A DNA stretch of 64,000 nt from Porphyromonas vaginalis. Lineage in GTDB: Bacteria > Bacteroidota > Bacteroidia > Bacteroidales > Porphyromonadaceae. Shown in pieces: positions 24,460-34,276 of this stretch; position 1 is the first letter of the stretch, and each line of letters begins with the position of its first letter. The stretch spans positions 1,240,001-1,304,000 of the forward strand of contig NZ_CATQJU010000001.1 in assembly GCF_958301595.1 (NCBI RefSeq), in the 5' to 3' direction. Made by a program: the position numbers and the translations under genes. The notes under the pieces were generated by a model. That model was not told the DNA's origin. It saw only the letters and a program-made list of their open reading frames with translations, and made no database searches.

Positions 24460-25776
24460 TTACTGCTCAATAGGCACGACACCATCATAGGTCTTAGTCG
24501 TGCAGGGTGTACCCTTAGCATTGATCGCAGTACCTTGCTCCTCAATGAGAGAGGCCGTGACCAACGGGTTGAAGTCCTCGAACGAGTTATTAGTGTCCTG
24601 TAGGATCATCCGTCCCTCGGCATCCTTGCCTAGGTACTTACGTCGTACGCTGTGGAAGTAGCGATCTTCCTGTCCGTCTACTGTGCCACAGTTTGTATAG
24701 CCAGCGTCTATCGTCTCAGGTAGGACCGTCCACTGATGCACCGCCTCGACACTACAATTGACACCATCTATGATCCAGTCATTGGGTAGCTTGTAGCACG
24801 AGCCTGACATATCATAGCTATTCCCATTGTGTGTCAAGACATAGGTGTAGTCATACTTGTAGTCCTTGAGGTACTTCTCTTTAGTGATCGGCATACGAGC
24901 TATAGCGTACGATGCAAAGCCTCTATTGAATAGGATGAAAAAGGACTTCGTGTAGCAGTACCACTTATCGAGGTTAGGCACTGTGGGACTATCAAAGTCT
25001 TGGTGTGTGGGTACACTAGACTCGTCATACCACTCAAAATCTGCCTTAGAGAGGTCGAAAGCATTTGGGTTATTTACCTTGTGATCGATGCCTATGTCAC
25101 AGAGTATCAGCCGCTCGCCAGGCTTCACGGGGTGCTCCTTACCACTACCCGGGATGACATAGACGGCCTGTACCGCCATGGCTTCTTGGCGTATGTCTGG
25201 CTTGTAGTCAAACTTGCGTGCGGAGTTAAATCCACTCTCACAGAAGGCGACCCCGTCTGCATAAAGGACTTTGTCTGTTCCATTGTAGAGAACCACATAG
25301 CTGGTCCCATGATACTGCTTGCCTGCAGGGGTTAGCGTGCCCGTAAAGAATATCTCCTGAATGACAAAGTCCTGAACAGTAGGTACTATGCGTAGCTCTA
25401 AGCGTAGCTTGAGAGGATCGGTCGTTTGGTCGGTTACCTCCATATTCTCAATCTGTGCGACCAGTCGTCCCTCCATTGAGCTCCCTTTGAGCTTATAGTG
25501 GCAGTTTGTTGTGTAGTTTAGGTTGTACAGTCCAGGAGCGAGCTTGATACCCTCCAGAGTCTTATACTCCACGTCTTGACCCGTGGTGATGTTGCGTATC
25601 GTGAGGAGCTCATCTTGTATGGTCAAGTCCGTGACATCCTCAGGCAGTGTGCGCTCGAAGAGGCAAGCGATGGTCTTTTGCTCCTTGGGATTGTCTGGTG
25701 TGACTGGGTCTGGACGACAGGCGGTCACAGTGACCAGCAGGGCTGGTAAGAGTAGTATGTAAAGTAATCGTTTCAT
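24460..25776 (-). CDS. DUF4876-type surface lipoprotein
   Basis: A 438-residue protein with a lipoprotein signal (LLYILLLPALLVTVTAC). The N-terminal about 120 residues look like an Ig-like sandwich. Residues about 130-260 (FVIQEIFFTGTLTPAG, then SYVVLYNGTDKVLYADGVAF) resemble a lamin-tail-like fold, as in DUF4876 proteins. It is probably a surface-exposed lipoprotein partner of the TonB receptor encoded 22 bp upstream. The substrate is unknown. Confidence 0.75.
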   Translation of the reverse strand: MKRLLYILLLPALLVTVTACRPDPVTPDNPKEQKTIACLFERTLPEDVTDLTIQDELLTIRNITTGQDVEYKTLEGIKLAPGLYNLNYTTNCHYKLKGSSMEGRLVAQIENMEVTDQTTDPLKLRLELRIVPTVQDFVIQEIFFTGTLTPAGKQYHGTSYVVLYNGTDKVLYADGVAFCESGFNSARKFDYKPDIRQEAMAVQAVYVIPGSGKEHPVKPGERLILCDIGIDHKVNNPNAFDLSKADFEWYDESSVPTHQDFDSPTVPNLDKWYCYTKSFFILFNRGFASYAIARMPITKEKYLKDYKYDYTYVLTHNGNSYDMSGSCYKLPNDWIIDGVNCSVEAVHQWTVLPETIDAGYTNCGTVDGQEDRYFHSVRRKYLGKDAEGRMILQDTNNSFEDFNPLVTASLIEEQGTAINAKGTPCTTKTYDGVVPIEQ

Positions 25777-25798
25777 AGAGATCTATTTGTTGGGTTGA

Positions 25799-28606
25799 TT
25801 ATATTTTGATGCGTAGCTCCATGCCAAAGTAAGGCGTGGCAGTACGTCTGAGTGTAGCCGTCCCCACCTTGTAGTCGGGCAGGTAGTCTAAGACATTGTT
25901 GGCAAAGAGAGATAGTGTGAAGAGCTTGCCCAGCTGCTTGGATACTTTTAGATTGATCCCAAGCGCTAGAGGTATGCGACTCGGCTTAAAGAGCGTATCG
26001 CTATAGCGTATCACGAGATGCTGCAGATAGGTGTCTCGCTCTGACTCGGCTGTGTAGGGGTGCATCTTGCCGTCGTGCACATCTAGGTAAGCTATCGGAC
26101 GACCATCTTGGGGGAGGCGGCGACGAGAGACCAGCCAAGTACTCTCTACGGCAGTCGTCAGGATAAGTCCCCACTGCGGGATCTGCGTGTCGAGGAGCAG
26201 GTTGGTCGAGAGCGACTGATTTTCCGATCCATCCTGCCAGTTGTAGAGCCCTAAGTATTGATCCGATAGGATTACATTTCCGTAGACTCCAGAGACGGCA
26301 TAGAAGAGCGGTACGCTATTCGAGTAGGTAGAGCGAAACCATGCGCCCCCTAGGATCAGACTCGTATTGATCACTGGGATGCGCTCCGTCATAAGTTGAA
26401 ACTCTACACCCTCCTTGCGGATCTTACTGCCATTCTCAGGGCGACTCGTCGACTCGATACGCGCAGCGGGAGTGTAGGGGATGGTAGAGATGTCGGGCTG
26501 TCCCGTCAGCTGGGTATAGTCGATCGCCGAGGCGTCATACTTATTATAAGCATAGACCTGTGCTGTGGAGCGGTATCTAAAGCCTGTGGTCATCAACTCG
26601 CGAAAGTAACTCACGGAGACTTTGTTACGTCCCCACTCGGCCGAGAGACGTAGATCTAGCTTCTGATTGCGCGTAGCACGTAGCTTATAGTTTGTCGCAT
26701 CCTCTATGTAAGTACGGACGTAGTATAGGCTACGCTCATAGGGCGCATTGATGTCGTAGTAAGCCAGTTGCGTCATATCTATGTAGCGCAGGTCAGGGTA
26801 TAGATAGTTGAGCGTAGGCATACGAGTCGTCAACCCCCAGCCCGCATCAAGCGATAGCTTGAGGTCTCGTGACCACAGCTCCCAGGCGGGCAAGCTCCAG
26901 CGTAGGTTGACACGAGGATCTAGGTAAGGCTTATAGCTCAGCGTGTACTGTGGTGCTAAGCCTAAGAGCATGGAGAGACGCACGCCCGCCTCTATCTGGA
27001 GCGTATGCGCTCCGAGAGGTTGCTTGTATAGGTCCTCCGCATAGAGTGCTAGCTGCTGCAAGGCGGGGATCTGGTAGTAGGGTCGTGGACGACTGTCCCA
27101 CGCTTTGGGGAAGAGTGGATAGGAGAGGTCGTATACCTGTCCGCGACCGAAGTTTTTGGACAGCTCATAGTTAAAGCCTCCCTTCAACTTATGCGAAGCT
27201 TTTCCCCACTCTATATTATATAGTGTCTGCCCCTTGGCAAAAAGCGTCAGTGGCTTACCATCGCTCACATAGTCTGCTACATACTCCCCGCCGATCAGTC
27301 TAGCCTCGTGCTCGCCAGCCTGGTCGCCCGTAGGGGTTATAGACATGCGGTCTGGAGCTACGAGACGACGCTGATGTAGGTAGTCAAACTGCTGTGTTGC
27401 CGAGAGTGTTAGCTCTACTCGCTGCAAGCCAGCCTTGCGACCTGACGGGGCGTATGTATAGCGCGAAGTGAGTCCTATGCGGTTGTAGTCTGTACGATAC
27501 TCGTCAGTGCGTCCGTAGGAGAGGTCGGGGTCTACCTTATTCTTGTCAAAGGTACCCGTATAGTCTCCGCTTACCTCCCATCTATGCGCCTGGTCACTAC
27601 TCGTGCCGTGATAGCGTAGTGACCCTGTCAGTCGTCTATAAGTCTCAAAGGGGACACGTGGGTCCGGCTTGGCATCTAGATAGCTCACATCCCCATTGAG
27701 GATGTGGCGCTGGGAGGGTGTGAGGGCAAAGCCTTTCTCCACAGAGACCAACTTACTGTAACCATCTACCTTAAAGCGACTCTGCACAGGCGAGGCTTGT
27801 CGCTTACGATGCACCAGCACCACACCTGAGGTGATATTGCCATACTCTACGGAGGGGACACCACGGATGAACTCGACCCGCTCTATATTGTCCGTCTGTA
27901 GCGTGCGCATATCCACACCACGATTCACATTGACCTTGCCAGCACCGAGGAGCGAGCCCGACGGCGAGGCCGTGTACTGCATATCCGCATCCGTATTGAG
28001 CGGAGCTCCATCTACCATAAAGAGGGTACCCAGCGAACTGATGGCGTAGTCTTGGTTGTTCGTCTTATTGCCCTGCATATTGATAGTGCCTGTCTCACGA
28101 AGCAAGAGGTTATTGACCCCACTCATATTAGGTACACTACTCTTGCCACCAGGTAGGAGTGCCGTCAGGTCGGAGAAGCTGCTAGGCTGCAGATGATCTA
28201 TAGCTGCCCGCTCGATCGTCGAGGAGCTGGTCAGCTGTCGTCCCTCCTGCGCTGTCACGACCACCTCGCCCAGTATCTGCTCCAGCTTAAAGGGGATGCG
28301 CAGGTATTGGTCTCGCTGCAAGGTGATCGTCTGCTCCTTGCGCAGCCCTGCGTAGCGCACCTGTAGGCGGTATCGCCCCGCTAGTACAGACTGAAAGGCA
28401 AAGCGTCCGTCATCATCCGTATAGGTCACAACATCTTTATGACCCTCGGCAGAGAGAGCCACTAGAGCGTAGGCTATCGGCTCGCTAGTAGTCGCATCGT
28501 ACACCATCCCGGTGAAGGTATGACGGGCACCCTGAGCATATAGACTCCAGGAGAGCAACGAAAAGAGTATGTAGGATAGAAGAACTCTATGGATAGACCT
28601 ACTCAT
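25799..28606 (-). CDS. TonB-dependent outer-membrane receptor
   Basis: About 935 residues from ATG 28606. A longer frame to 28729 lacks a signal at its start and would cover the -7 box, so it is rejected. The order is a signal peptide (LLSYILFSLLSWSLYAQG), a carboxypeptidase-regulatory-like beta-sandwich (FTGMVYDATTSEPIAYALVA), a plug domain (LFMVDGAPLNTDADMQYTAS; VEFIRGVPSVEYGNITSGVV) and a 22-strand barrel ending FGMELRIKI. It imports a ligand too large for porins using TonB energy. The neighbours (DUF4876, DUF6850, PepSY, ABC) suggest metal, haem or cofactor uptake, but no ligand can be read from the sequence. No SusD partner is present, which argues against glycan uptake. Confidence 0.93.
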   Translation of the reverse strand: MSRSIHRVLLSYILFSLLSWSLYAQGARHTFTGMVYDATTSEPIAYALVALSAEGHKDVVTYTDDDGRFAFQSVLAGRYRLQVRYAGLRKEQTITLQRDQYLRIPFKLEQILGEVVVTAQEGRQLTSSSTIERAAIDHLQPSSFSDLTALLPGGKSSVPNMSGVNNLLLRETGTINMQGNKTNNQDYAISSLGTLFMVDGAPLNTDADMQYTASPSGSLLGAGKVNVNRGVDMRTLQTDNIERVEFIRGVPSVEYGNITSGVVLVHRKRQASPVQSRFKVDGYSKLVSVEKGFALTPSQRHILNGDVSYLDAKPDPRVPFETYRRLTGSLRYHGTSSDQAHRWEVSGDYTGTFDKNKVDPDLSYGRTDEYRTDYNRIGLTSRYTYAPSGRKAGLQRVELTLSATQQFDYLHQRRLVAPDRMSITPTGDQAGEHEARLIGGEYVADYVSDGKPLTLFAKGQTLYNIEWGKASHKLKGGFNYELSKNFGRGQVYDLSYPLFPKAWDSRPRPYYQIPALQQLALYAEDLYKQPLGAHTLQIEAGVRLSMLLGLAPQYTLSYKPYLDPRVNLRWSLPAWELWSRDLKLSLDAGWGLTTRMPTLNYLYPDLRYIDMTQLAYYDINAPYERSLYYVRTYIEDATNYKLRATRNQKLDLRLSAEWGRNKVSVSYFRELMTTGFRYRSTAQVYAYNKYDASAIDYTQLTGQPDISTIPYTPAARIESTSRPENGSKIRKEGVEFQLMTERIPVINTSLILGGAWFRSTYSNSVPLFYAVSGVYGNVILSDQYLGLYNWQDGSENQSLSTNLLLDTQIPQWGLILTTAVESTWLVSRRRLPQDGRPIAYLDVHDGKMHPYTAESERDTYLQHLVIRYSDTLFKPSRIPLALGINLKVSKQLGKLFTLSLFANNVLDYLPDYKVGTATLRRTATPYFGMELRIKI

Positions 28607-28628
28607 AGGAGAAGCATAAAAACCTCTG

Positions 28629-28636
28629 CAAAGGTA
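28629..28636 (-). promoter_or_regulatory. Putative -7 box for the TonB-receptor locus
   Basis: CAAAGGTA on the plus strand is TACCTTTG on the minus strand. It lies 23 bp upstream of the receptor ATG and supports the start at 28606 with a very short leader. Confidence 0.55.
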
Positions 28637-28767
28637 CGGCGGCTTCGCCCCCGAGGAAATAACTATTAGTAGGTATTTTGACCCCTTCCACTCATTGATA
28701 TTGGGTAGGAGCTGTGAGCAAGGAGTCAAGTCTAGCCTTGCCCCTAGTTGAGCAAACTCAACACCGG

Positions 28768-29040
28768 GTTGTTACAATAATTTAGATCCGACTACATGTC
28801 GATACGGAGTTGTATCGGGGAAAAGTGATTTCCACGTGGATATTTCGAAATTCCCACGTGGAGAATAAAAAATTCTTCGGAGGAATGAAATGAAACTTCG
28901 GAGGAATGAAATGAAACTTCGGAAGAAATGAATCACGCCCACGTGGAAAATAAAAAATATCCACGTGGAGATTTGAGATTCCCCACGTGGATGTTCGAGA
29001 AAGGAGGGTGTCGGACGAATTTCCCCGTAAAGATATGTAA
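28768..29040. repeat. Long interspersed repeat, copy B (contains a palindrome array)
   Basis: It begins GTTACAATAATTTAGA, runs through ACTACATGTC and the CCACGTGG array, and ends CGGACGAATTTCCC...AAAGATATGTAA. It is the same as 16050-16318 and in the same orientation. It lacks the left 120 bp of copy A. It lies between the TonB-receptor promoter and the mscL terminator, and with copy A it brackets the nine-gene locus. Confidence 0.88.
28832..28990. repeat. 22-bp phased palindrome array, CCACGTGG type (8 units)
   Basis: CCACGTGG starts at 28832, 28854, 28939, 28961 and 28983. TTCGGAGGAA-type units start at 28876, 28897 and 28918. Unit order and spacing are the same as in the 16-kb array. Confidence 0.92.
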
Positions 29041-29082
29041 ATAGAGATTAGAGGTTAGAGGTTAGAAGTTAGAGGTTAGAGA
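29041..29082. repeat. TTAGAGR heptamer array (6 units)
   Basis: ATAGAGA followed by TTAGAGG, TTAGAGG, TTAGAAG, TTAGAGG and TTAGAGA. It directly follows interspersed-repeat copy B. Confidence 0.9.
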
Positions 29083-29188
29083 GCGGAGCCTCGGGATTGA
29101 CGGGAAGCTGGCTGGTGGGTCGGGACAGGTTTTTGGCGGGAACGTGCGATATCCATGTTGTGATTCCTCCGAAGTGACAAGAGACAAA

Positions 29189-29231
29189 AAAGCACCGCCT
29201 GCGTAGGAGTGACCTTCGCGGGCGGTGCTTT
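29189..29231 (-). terminator. mscL terminator
   Basis: AAAGCACCGCC (29189-29199) pairs with GGCGGTGCTTT (29221-29231), an 11-bp stem extended by partly paired inner bases. It lies 28 bp past the mscL stop and is followed on the minus strand by a T-run (TTTTTTGTCTC). Confidence 0.88.
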
Positions 29232-29259
29232 AGTTATGTAGCCTACAGATCGAGGTGGC

Positions 29260-29691
29260 TTACTGCTTCTTGTCGAGCAGGTTGCGGATCTCGGTCAGCA
29301 GTTTGACCTCGTCAGAGGGCTCGGGAGCGGGCTCGGGAGCTGCTGGCTCCTCATGCTTTTTCCTCAGACTATTGATCGCACGGATCATCATGAAGATGAC
29401 AAGTGCGATGATGAGGAAGTCGACGACGTTCTGAATGAAGAGACCATAGTTGAGCGTCGTGGCTGCAACGATCTCCTCGCCAGCAGCATTGAACTCAGCA
29501 GGCTTGATGACCCACTTTAGGTCGGTGAAGTTGATCCCTCCCGTAAAGAGTCCGACGATAGGCATCAGGATATCATCAACGAGCGAGGAGACAATCTTGC
29601 CAAAGGCACCACCGATGATGATACCGACGGCCATGTCCATGACGTTGCCACGGAGGGCAAACTCCTTAAATTCTTGCTTAAAACTAGCCAT
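29260..29691 (-). CDS. mscL: Large-conductance mechanosensitive channel MscL
   Basis: A 143-residue channel with the MscL N-terminus [20 protein letters not shown] and the following [20 protein letters not shown], which give the amphipathic helix and pore-lining TM1. TM2 is at about 88-107 ([20 protein letters not shown]). The C-terminal cytoplasmic helix ([15 protein letters not shown]) follows a Pro/Ala/Glu linker. It forms a pentamer that releases solutes on hypo-osmotic shock. It follows gcvP by 8 bp and has its own strong terminator. Confidence 0.97.
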   Translation of the reverse strand: MASFKQEFKEFALRGNVMDMAVGIIIGGAFGKIVSSLVDDILMPIVGLFTGGINFTDLKWVIKPAEFNAAGEEIVAATTLNYGLFIQNVVDFLIIALVIFMMIRAINSLRKKHEEPAAPEPAPEPSDEVKLLTEIRNLLDKKQ

Positions 29692-29699
29692 AGGACTGC

Positions 29700-32585
29700 T
29701 TATTTACTCAGTTCATCGATGATCTCTGGTGTACAGGCACAAAAAGCTGGGATCAGGTTGCGGTCGCCAAAGCCGTTGTCTATGCGAGCCACATTGACCC
29801 AAAACTTATTGTCCTCAAGGTAGGGCAGAGCAAAAGCAGCCTGCTGACGTGTGTAAGCGTGATGCCACTCGTCGGCACAGACCTCGTACTGGGGGTGCGG
29901 AGCGTTCTTGATGACGTTGTCCTCTGCGTCAGCCTTGCCCGAGGCAATGTCCTGAGCCTCCTGGTAGATCTGATTCATCACAGCGACAAAGCGGTCTAGC
30001 TCAGCCTTGCTCTCGCTCTCGGTCGGCTCGATCATGAGCGTGCCGTGCACGGGGAAGGAAACCGTCGGAGCGTGATAGCCGAAGTCCATCAGACGCTTAG
30101 AGATGTCGCCCTCGTCGACGCCTGCCTGAGCCTTGACACCACGGCAGTCGAGGATCATCTCGTGTCCGACGAAGCCACGGTCGCCCGTGTAGACAACGCC
30201 GTAGTTGTCGTGGAAGAGTGCCTTCAGATAGTTAGCATTGAGGATCGCCATAGCAGTAGCCTGACGCAAGCCTTCGTAGCCTAGGAGGCGAATGTAAGCG
30301 TAGGTGATGACGAAGACACCAGCACTACCGAAGGGTGCTGCCGACACTTGGTTCGTAGCGTCAGACCAGCGCTCCACATGCTTGGGTAGATGGGGTACTA
30401 GGTGCTCAGCGACACAGATTGGGCCGACACCAGGACCGCCACCACCGTGCGGGATCGCAAAGGTCTTGTGCAGGTTCAGGTGGCAGACGTCAGCTCCCAT
30501 ATAGCCAGGGTTGGTCCAGCCTACCTGTGCATTGAGGTTGGCACCGTCCATATAGACCTGTCCGCCGATCTCGTGGATGCGGTCGATGATGGTGCGGATA
30601 TTGCTCTCGAAGATACCGTGCGTACTGGGGTAGGTAATCATGATGGCTGCGATACGATCCTTGTACTGCTCGGTGAGCTCCATAAAGTGATCCATATCGA
30701 TATCGCCGTTGTCTGCCGTGCGGACGGTGATGGTGTCAAAGCCTGCCTGTACAGCACTGGCGGGGTTGGTACCGTGTGCAGAGGCGGGTAGGATGATGAG
30801 GTCACGAGCACCCTGGCCAGTAGCCTGTAGATAGCTACGTATGACACGCAGACCAGTGTACTCACCAGCAGCACCTGAGTTGGGCTGGAGCGAAGCACCC
30901 TTCATACCAGTGATCTCACATAGGAGAGCGGACAGATTGCGTATCATCTCTAGGTAGCCCTCGACTTGGTCATCAGGAGCGTAGGGGTGGATATTGGCAA
31001 ACTGTGGGTTGCTCAGCTGTGCTACCTCCGAAGCGGCATTGAGCTTCATGGTACAAGAGCCTAGCGAGATCATAGACTGAGCCAGTGAGATGTCCTTGCG
31101 GTCTAGTCGCTTGATGTAGCGCATCAGCTCGGTTTCGGAGTGATACTTCTGGAAAGTATCATACTGCAGGAAGTCACTCTGACGAGCGAACTTCTTGTCG
31201 AAATAAACTTTCGTCTCATTGACCTCAACGCCCTCGATGTCGCCCTCTTTGCCCTGGAGCTGTGCGAAGATGTAGAGGAGTACTGAGAGGTCGCTCTCGA
31301 GCGTAGTCTCATCGATGCTGATGCCGACGTGACGACCATCCTCGTAGTAGCGTAGGTTGACCTGGCAGTCGAGGGCGATCTCACGGAGCTTCTCAGTAGT
31401 GAGTCCCTCGGGGAGCTCGATGTATAGGGTGTCGAAGAAGTTGTCGTTGAGCTGCTTGTAGCCCATCGCCTCAAGCTGCTCTGCTAGATAGCCTGCATAA
31501 GCGTGGATGCGGTGAGCGATGTGGCGCAGACCCTCGGGGCCGTGGTAGACAGCGTAGAAGCCGCTCATCGTAGCGAGCAGAGCCTGTGCTGTACAGATAT
31601 TGCTGGTGGCACGCTCACGCTTGATGTGCTGCTCGCGTGTCTGCAGCGCTAGACGGTAAGCGGGACGACCGTAGGTATCCTTGGAGATACCGATGATACG
31701 CCCAGGGATGGTGCGCTTATAGTCCATCGTAGAGGCTAGATAGCCTGCGCTAGGACCGCCGAAGTACATGGGGATACCGAAGCGCTGTGCCGAACCGAAG
31801 ACGATGTCTGCACCCCACTCGCCTGGAGGTGTGAGGAGCACGAGACTCATCAGGTCGGCGGCTACGGCTACACGTACACCTGCAGCCTTAGCACGCTCCA
31901 TAAAGTCATGGTAGCAGTGGATGCTGCCCTTTTCGTCTGGGTACTGAATGATAGCTCCAAAGACTTTGTCTGTAAAGTCAAAGGTCTCGTAGTCGCCTAC
32001 GACGATCTCCATACCTTGCTGGGGAACGCGTGTCTGGATGACTGCCTGCGTAGAGGCGAAGACGCGCTTGTCGATGAAGAGCTGGTTGGCACCGGCCTTC
32101 TTCTGCTCTCTAGACCGCTCGTTGTAGAGCATGAGGGCAGCCTCAGCGCCTGCGGTAGCTTCGTCAAGTAGCGAGCAGTTGGTCAGAGGCAGTCCTGTCA
32201 GATCTGTAATGACGGTCTGGAAGTTAAAGAGAGCCTCGAGACGACCCTGTGATACCTCAGCCTGGTAAGGTGTGTAGCTGGTGTACCATACAGGATTCTC
32301 TAGGACATTGCGGATGATAGGCTGTGGGGTTACGGTATCGTACCAGCCCATACCGATGTATGAGGTGAAGATACGATTGCGAGATCCTAGCTCGAAGAGA
32401 TGCTCGCTGAGCTCACGCTCAGTCATTGGCTCTGGTAGGTCGAGAGGCTTCTCGAGGAAGATGCCCTCGGGGTATACCTTGTGCATTAGCGCATCTACGC
32501 TGTCTACGCCGACGACCTGGAGCATCTCAGGCAGGTCAGCCTCGGAGATACCTATGTGACGATAGGCAAAGTTTCTTGTATCCAT
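29700..32585 (-). CDS. gcvP: Glycine dehydrogenase (decarboxylating), P protein
   Basis: A 961-residue, single-chain P protein of the glycine cleavage system, the usual full length. The N-terminal half starts [17 protein letters not shown]. The C-terminal half holds the PLP site, with [20 protein letters not shown] containing the Schiff-base Lys. It decarboxylates glycine and passes the aminomethyl group to the H protein's lipoyl arm. The T and H protein genes are not in the window. It follows the MBL hydrolase gene by 5 bp. Confidence 0.97.
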   Translation of the reverse strand: MDTRNFAYRHIGISEADLPEMLQVVGVDSVDALMHKVYPEGIFLEKPLDLPEPMTERELSEHLFELGSRNRIFTSYIGMGWYDTVTPQPIIRNVLENPVWYTSYTPYQAEVSQGRLEALFNFQTVITDLTGLPLTNCSLLDEATAGAEAALMLYNERSREQKKAGANQLFIDKRVFASTQAVIQTRVPQQGMEIVVGDYETFDFTDKVFGAIIQYPDEKGSIHCYHDFMERAKAAGVRVAVAADLMSLVLLTPPGEWGADIVFGSAQRFGIPMYFGGPSAGYLASTMDYKRTIPGRIIGISKDTYGRPAYRLALQTREQHIKRERATSNICTAQALLATMSGFYAVYHGPEGLRHIAHRIHAYAGYLAEQLEAMGYKQLNDNFFDTLYIELPEGLTTEKLREIALDCQVNLRYYEDGRHVGISIDETTLESDLSVLLYIFAQLQGKEGDIEGVEVNETKVYFDKKFARQSDFLQYDTFQKYHSETELMRYIKRLDRKDISLAQSMISLGSCTMKLNAASEVAQLSNPQFANIHPYAPDDQVEGYLEMIRNLSALLCEITGMKGASLQPNSGAAGEYTGLRVIRSYLQATGQGARDLIILPASAHGTNPASAVQAGFDTITVRTADNGDIDMDHFMELTEQYKDRIAAIMITYPSTHGIFESNIRTIIDRIHEIGGQVYMDGANLNAQVGWTNPGYMGADVCHLNLHKTFAIPHGGGGPGVGPICVAEHLVPHLPKHVERWSDATNQVSAAPFGSAGVFVITYAYIRLLGYEGLRQATAMAILNANYLKALFHDNYGVVYTGDRGFVGHEMILDCRGVKAQAGVDEGDISKRLMDFGYHAPTVSFPVHGTLMIEPTESESKAELDRFVAVMNQIYQEAQDIASGKADAEDNVIKNAPHPQYEVCADEWHHAYTRQQAAFALPYLEDNKFWVNVARIDNGFGDRNLIPAFCACTPEIIDELSK

Positions 32586-32590
32586 CTATT

Positions 32591-33244
32591 TTAGTTGATA
32601 TAAGGGTTATTACTTTTTTCGTTGTATATGGTTGTGTGTGGTCCATGCCCTGGGTAGACGATGGTGTCGTCGGGCAGGGGACGCAGTTGGGTCTTGATAC
32701 TGTGGAGGAGCGTCTGGTAGTCTCCGCCTGGTAGGTCACTACGGCCTATGTCGCCTCGGAAGAGGACGTCGCCCGTGAAGACAATCCGCTCGCTCGGTAG
32801 GTAGTAAGCGACATGGCCTGCTGTATGTCCTGGCACGAAGAGGTCGTAGATAGGTAGCTCGCCCAGTCGTAGCGGCTGATCGCTCGGCAGTGGATGGATC
32901 TGAGAAAGATCGAAGGCCCCTTCTGGTACCTCAAAGCCCCAAGCGCGCATCTGCGCCTCGGGAGAGACCGCTTGCGCTAGCTCGACAGGGTGTGCATACG
33001 CCTTTGCCTCGGGGAAGGCCTGGAGTGCCCAGGGCAAGCCCCAGAGATGGTCGAAGTGCAGGTGTGTGAAGAGGAGTAGGTCTACGCTTAGCCCCCACTG
33101 CTTGATGCGCTGTGCAAGACGCTCCTGCTCGCTTGCGGTGGCGCATCCGCAGTCGATGATGGCTGCGTGACCGTCGCTGGTCGAGAGGAGGTAAGTATTT
33201 TCCTGTATGACGTTACATACGAATGTAGATACTTCGCAGTTCAT
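32591..33244 (-). CDS. MBL-fold hydrolase (glyoxalase II-like)
   Basis: A 217-residue metallo-beta-lactamase-fold protein. The metal site THLHFDHLWG matches HxHxDH; further metal ligands are H in PGHTAGHVAYYL and D in VFTGDVLFRGDIGRSD, and a final H in YPGHGPHT. This is the compact hydroxyacylglutathione-hydrolase-like type common in Bacteroidetes, with an unknown thioester substrate. It overlaps the rsmG stop by 4 bases, which indicates translational coupling. Confidence 0.9.
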   Translation of the reverse strand: MNCEVSTFVCNVIQENTYLLSTSDGHAAIIDCGCATASEQERLAQRIKQWGLSVDLLLFTHLHFDHLWGLPWALQAFPEAKAYAHPVELAQAVSPEAQMRAWGFEVPEGAFDLSQIHPLPSDQPLRLGELPIYDLFVPGHTAGHVAYYLPSERIVFTGDVLFRGDIGRSDLPGGDYQTLLHSIKTQLRPLPDDTIVYPGHGPHTTIYNEKSNNPYIN

Positions 33245-33927
33245 AGTTCTTTTCCGTTAGTTAGTTTGTCCTGCTTGGCGACATAGACGATCCATTTGTC
33301 CTGATAGTAGTCGGGGTAGTCGGCCAGTGTACTGATCGCGGTGAGCTGTGCGGGTACTCCTGCTTGCGCTATCTCCTCGCTGAGGTCGCCACCCTTGAGA
33401 CAGTAGATGCCAGAGCGGGGAGCTTGTGAGCCTTGGAGTAGATGCTGCGTGTACTCATAGAGCCGTCCCAGAGGCATGGCCGCGCGTGATACGACGTAGT
33501 CGCAGTGGAGACCGCTGCTCTCGACACGGGTGTGGTGCGTAGAGACATTGGTTAGGCCTATCTCGTCAGCGATGGACCGGGCTACGTGGAGCTTCTTGGC
33601 AATGCTGTCGATCAGCAGGAACTGATATTGAGGATATAGGATAGCTAGCGGGATGCTGGGGAAGCCACCGCCACAGCCCACGTCAGCAATGGTGTAGCTG
33701 GTCGGCTCGTGGGGCAGAAGCCACGCGAGTGCCAGTGAGTGCATCACGTGGTGCAGGTAGAGATTGTCTATGTCTCGTCGGGAGATGACGTTGATGCGTG
33801 CGTTCCACTCTTTGTAGAGCGGATAGAGTGCGGTCAACTGCTGCTGGGCAGTTGGGGAGAGCGCAGGAAACTGCCTCAGGAGCCTATCCAATTGCTCCGT
33901 GGGGGTAGTGCTTGGTGTGGTGGGCAT
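33241..33927 (-). CDS. rsmG: 16S rRNA (guanine527-N7)-methyltransferase
   Basis: About 228 residues from ATG 33927. A frame from 33996 would add 23 residues across the -7 box, so it is rejected. The SAM-binding motif is IADVGCGGGFPSIPLAIL, with the preceding NVISRRDIDNLYLHHVMHSL typical of RsmG/GidB. It methylates G527 of 16S rRNA; loss of the enzyme gives low-level streptomycin resistance in other bacteria. It is the first gene of the rsmG-MBL-gcvP-mscL unit. Confidence 0.93.
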   Translation of the reverse strand: MPTTPSTTPTEQLDRLLRQFPALSPTAQQQLTALYPLYKEWNARINVISRRDIDNLYLHHVMHSLALAWLLPHEPTSYTIADVGCGGGFPSIPLAILYPQYQFLLIDSIAKKLHVARSIADEIGLTNVSTHHTRVESSGLHCDYVVSRAAMPLGRLYEYTQHLLQGSQAPRSGIYCLKGGDLSEEIAQAGVPAQLTAISTLADYPDYYQDKWIVYVAKQDKLTNGKEL

Positions 33928-33974
33928 CTCTACAAACGCACAATTAATAGGGGGAGAAGCGTTATATCTCCCCA

Positions 33975-33982
33975 CAAATGTA
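33975..33982 (-). promoter_or_regulatory. Putative -7 box for rsmG
   Basis: CAAATGTA on the plus strand is TACATTTG on the minus strand. It lies 48 bp upstream of the rsmG ATG, immediately after the clpB terminator. Confidence 0.5.
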
Positions 33983-33988
33983 CGAAAA

Positions 33989-34024
33989 AAGAGCACAACC
34001 CACGGTGTAGTGAGTTGTGCTCTT
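33989..34024 (-). terminator. Probable clpB terminator, displaced by a MITE
   Basis: AAGAGCACAAC (33989-33999) pairs perfectly with GTTGTGCTCTT (34014-34024). On the minus strand it is followed by TTTTTTCG, a good U-run. The nearest upstream minus-strand gene is clpB, whose stop is 250 bp away with MITE copy 2 between. Confidence 0.85.
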
Positions 34025-34090
34025 GATCTTTTCGTGCTGCTCTTCTACTAGAAGCCGCAGCAAAGTGTAGGGTACAGTCTAGTCCCTTTA

Positions 34091-34265
34091 GAGACTATTG
34101 CATAAAGGCGAATCGCTGTGTTGCTTTCGGGATTCGGCTTCGGTTACATACGGATGTATGCTCCCTTCAGACCTCACCCTCAGCGCCTTGCGCTTCATCC
34201 TTTCTGCAAAGTCTAGACAATCTTGCAAGCAAGATTGTGAGACTGTTGACTTTTGCAACAGTCTC
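34091..34265. mobile_element. MITE copy 2 (175 bp, CTTTA target duplication)
   Basis: GAGACTATTGCA (34091-34102, one change from copy 1) and TGCAACAGTCTC (34254-34265) form the ends. CTTTA flanks both sides (34086-34090, 34266-34270). The interior is almost identical to copy 1. It was inserted between the clpB stop and its terminator. Confidence 0.93.
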
Positions 34266-34276
34266 CTTTAGTCTAG

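Noticed and set aside
33741-33752. CACGTG sites inside genes (for example near 33745, 34757, 50662) as parS
   Set aside because: None has the flanking bases of the 16-bp parS palindrome; they are isolated hexamers expected by chance.
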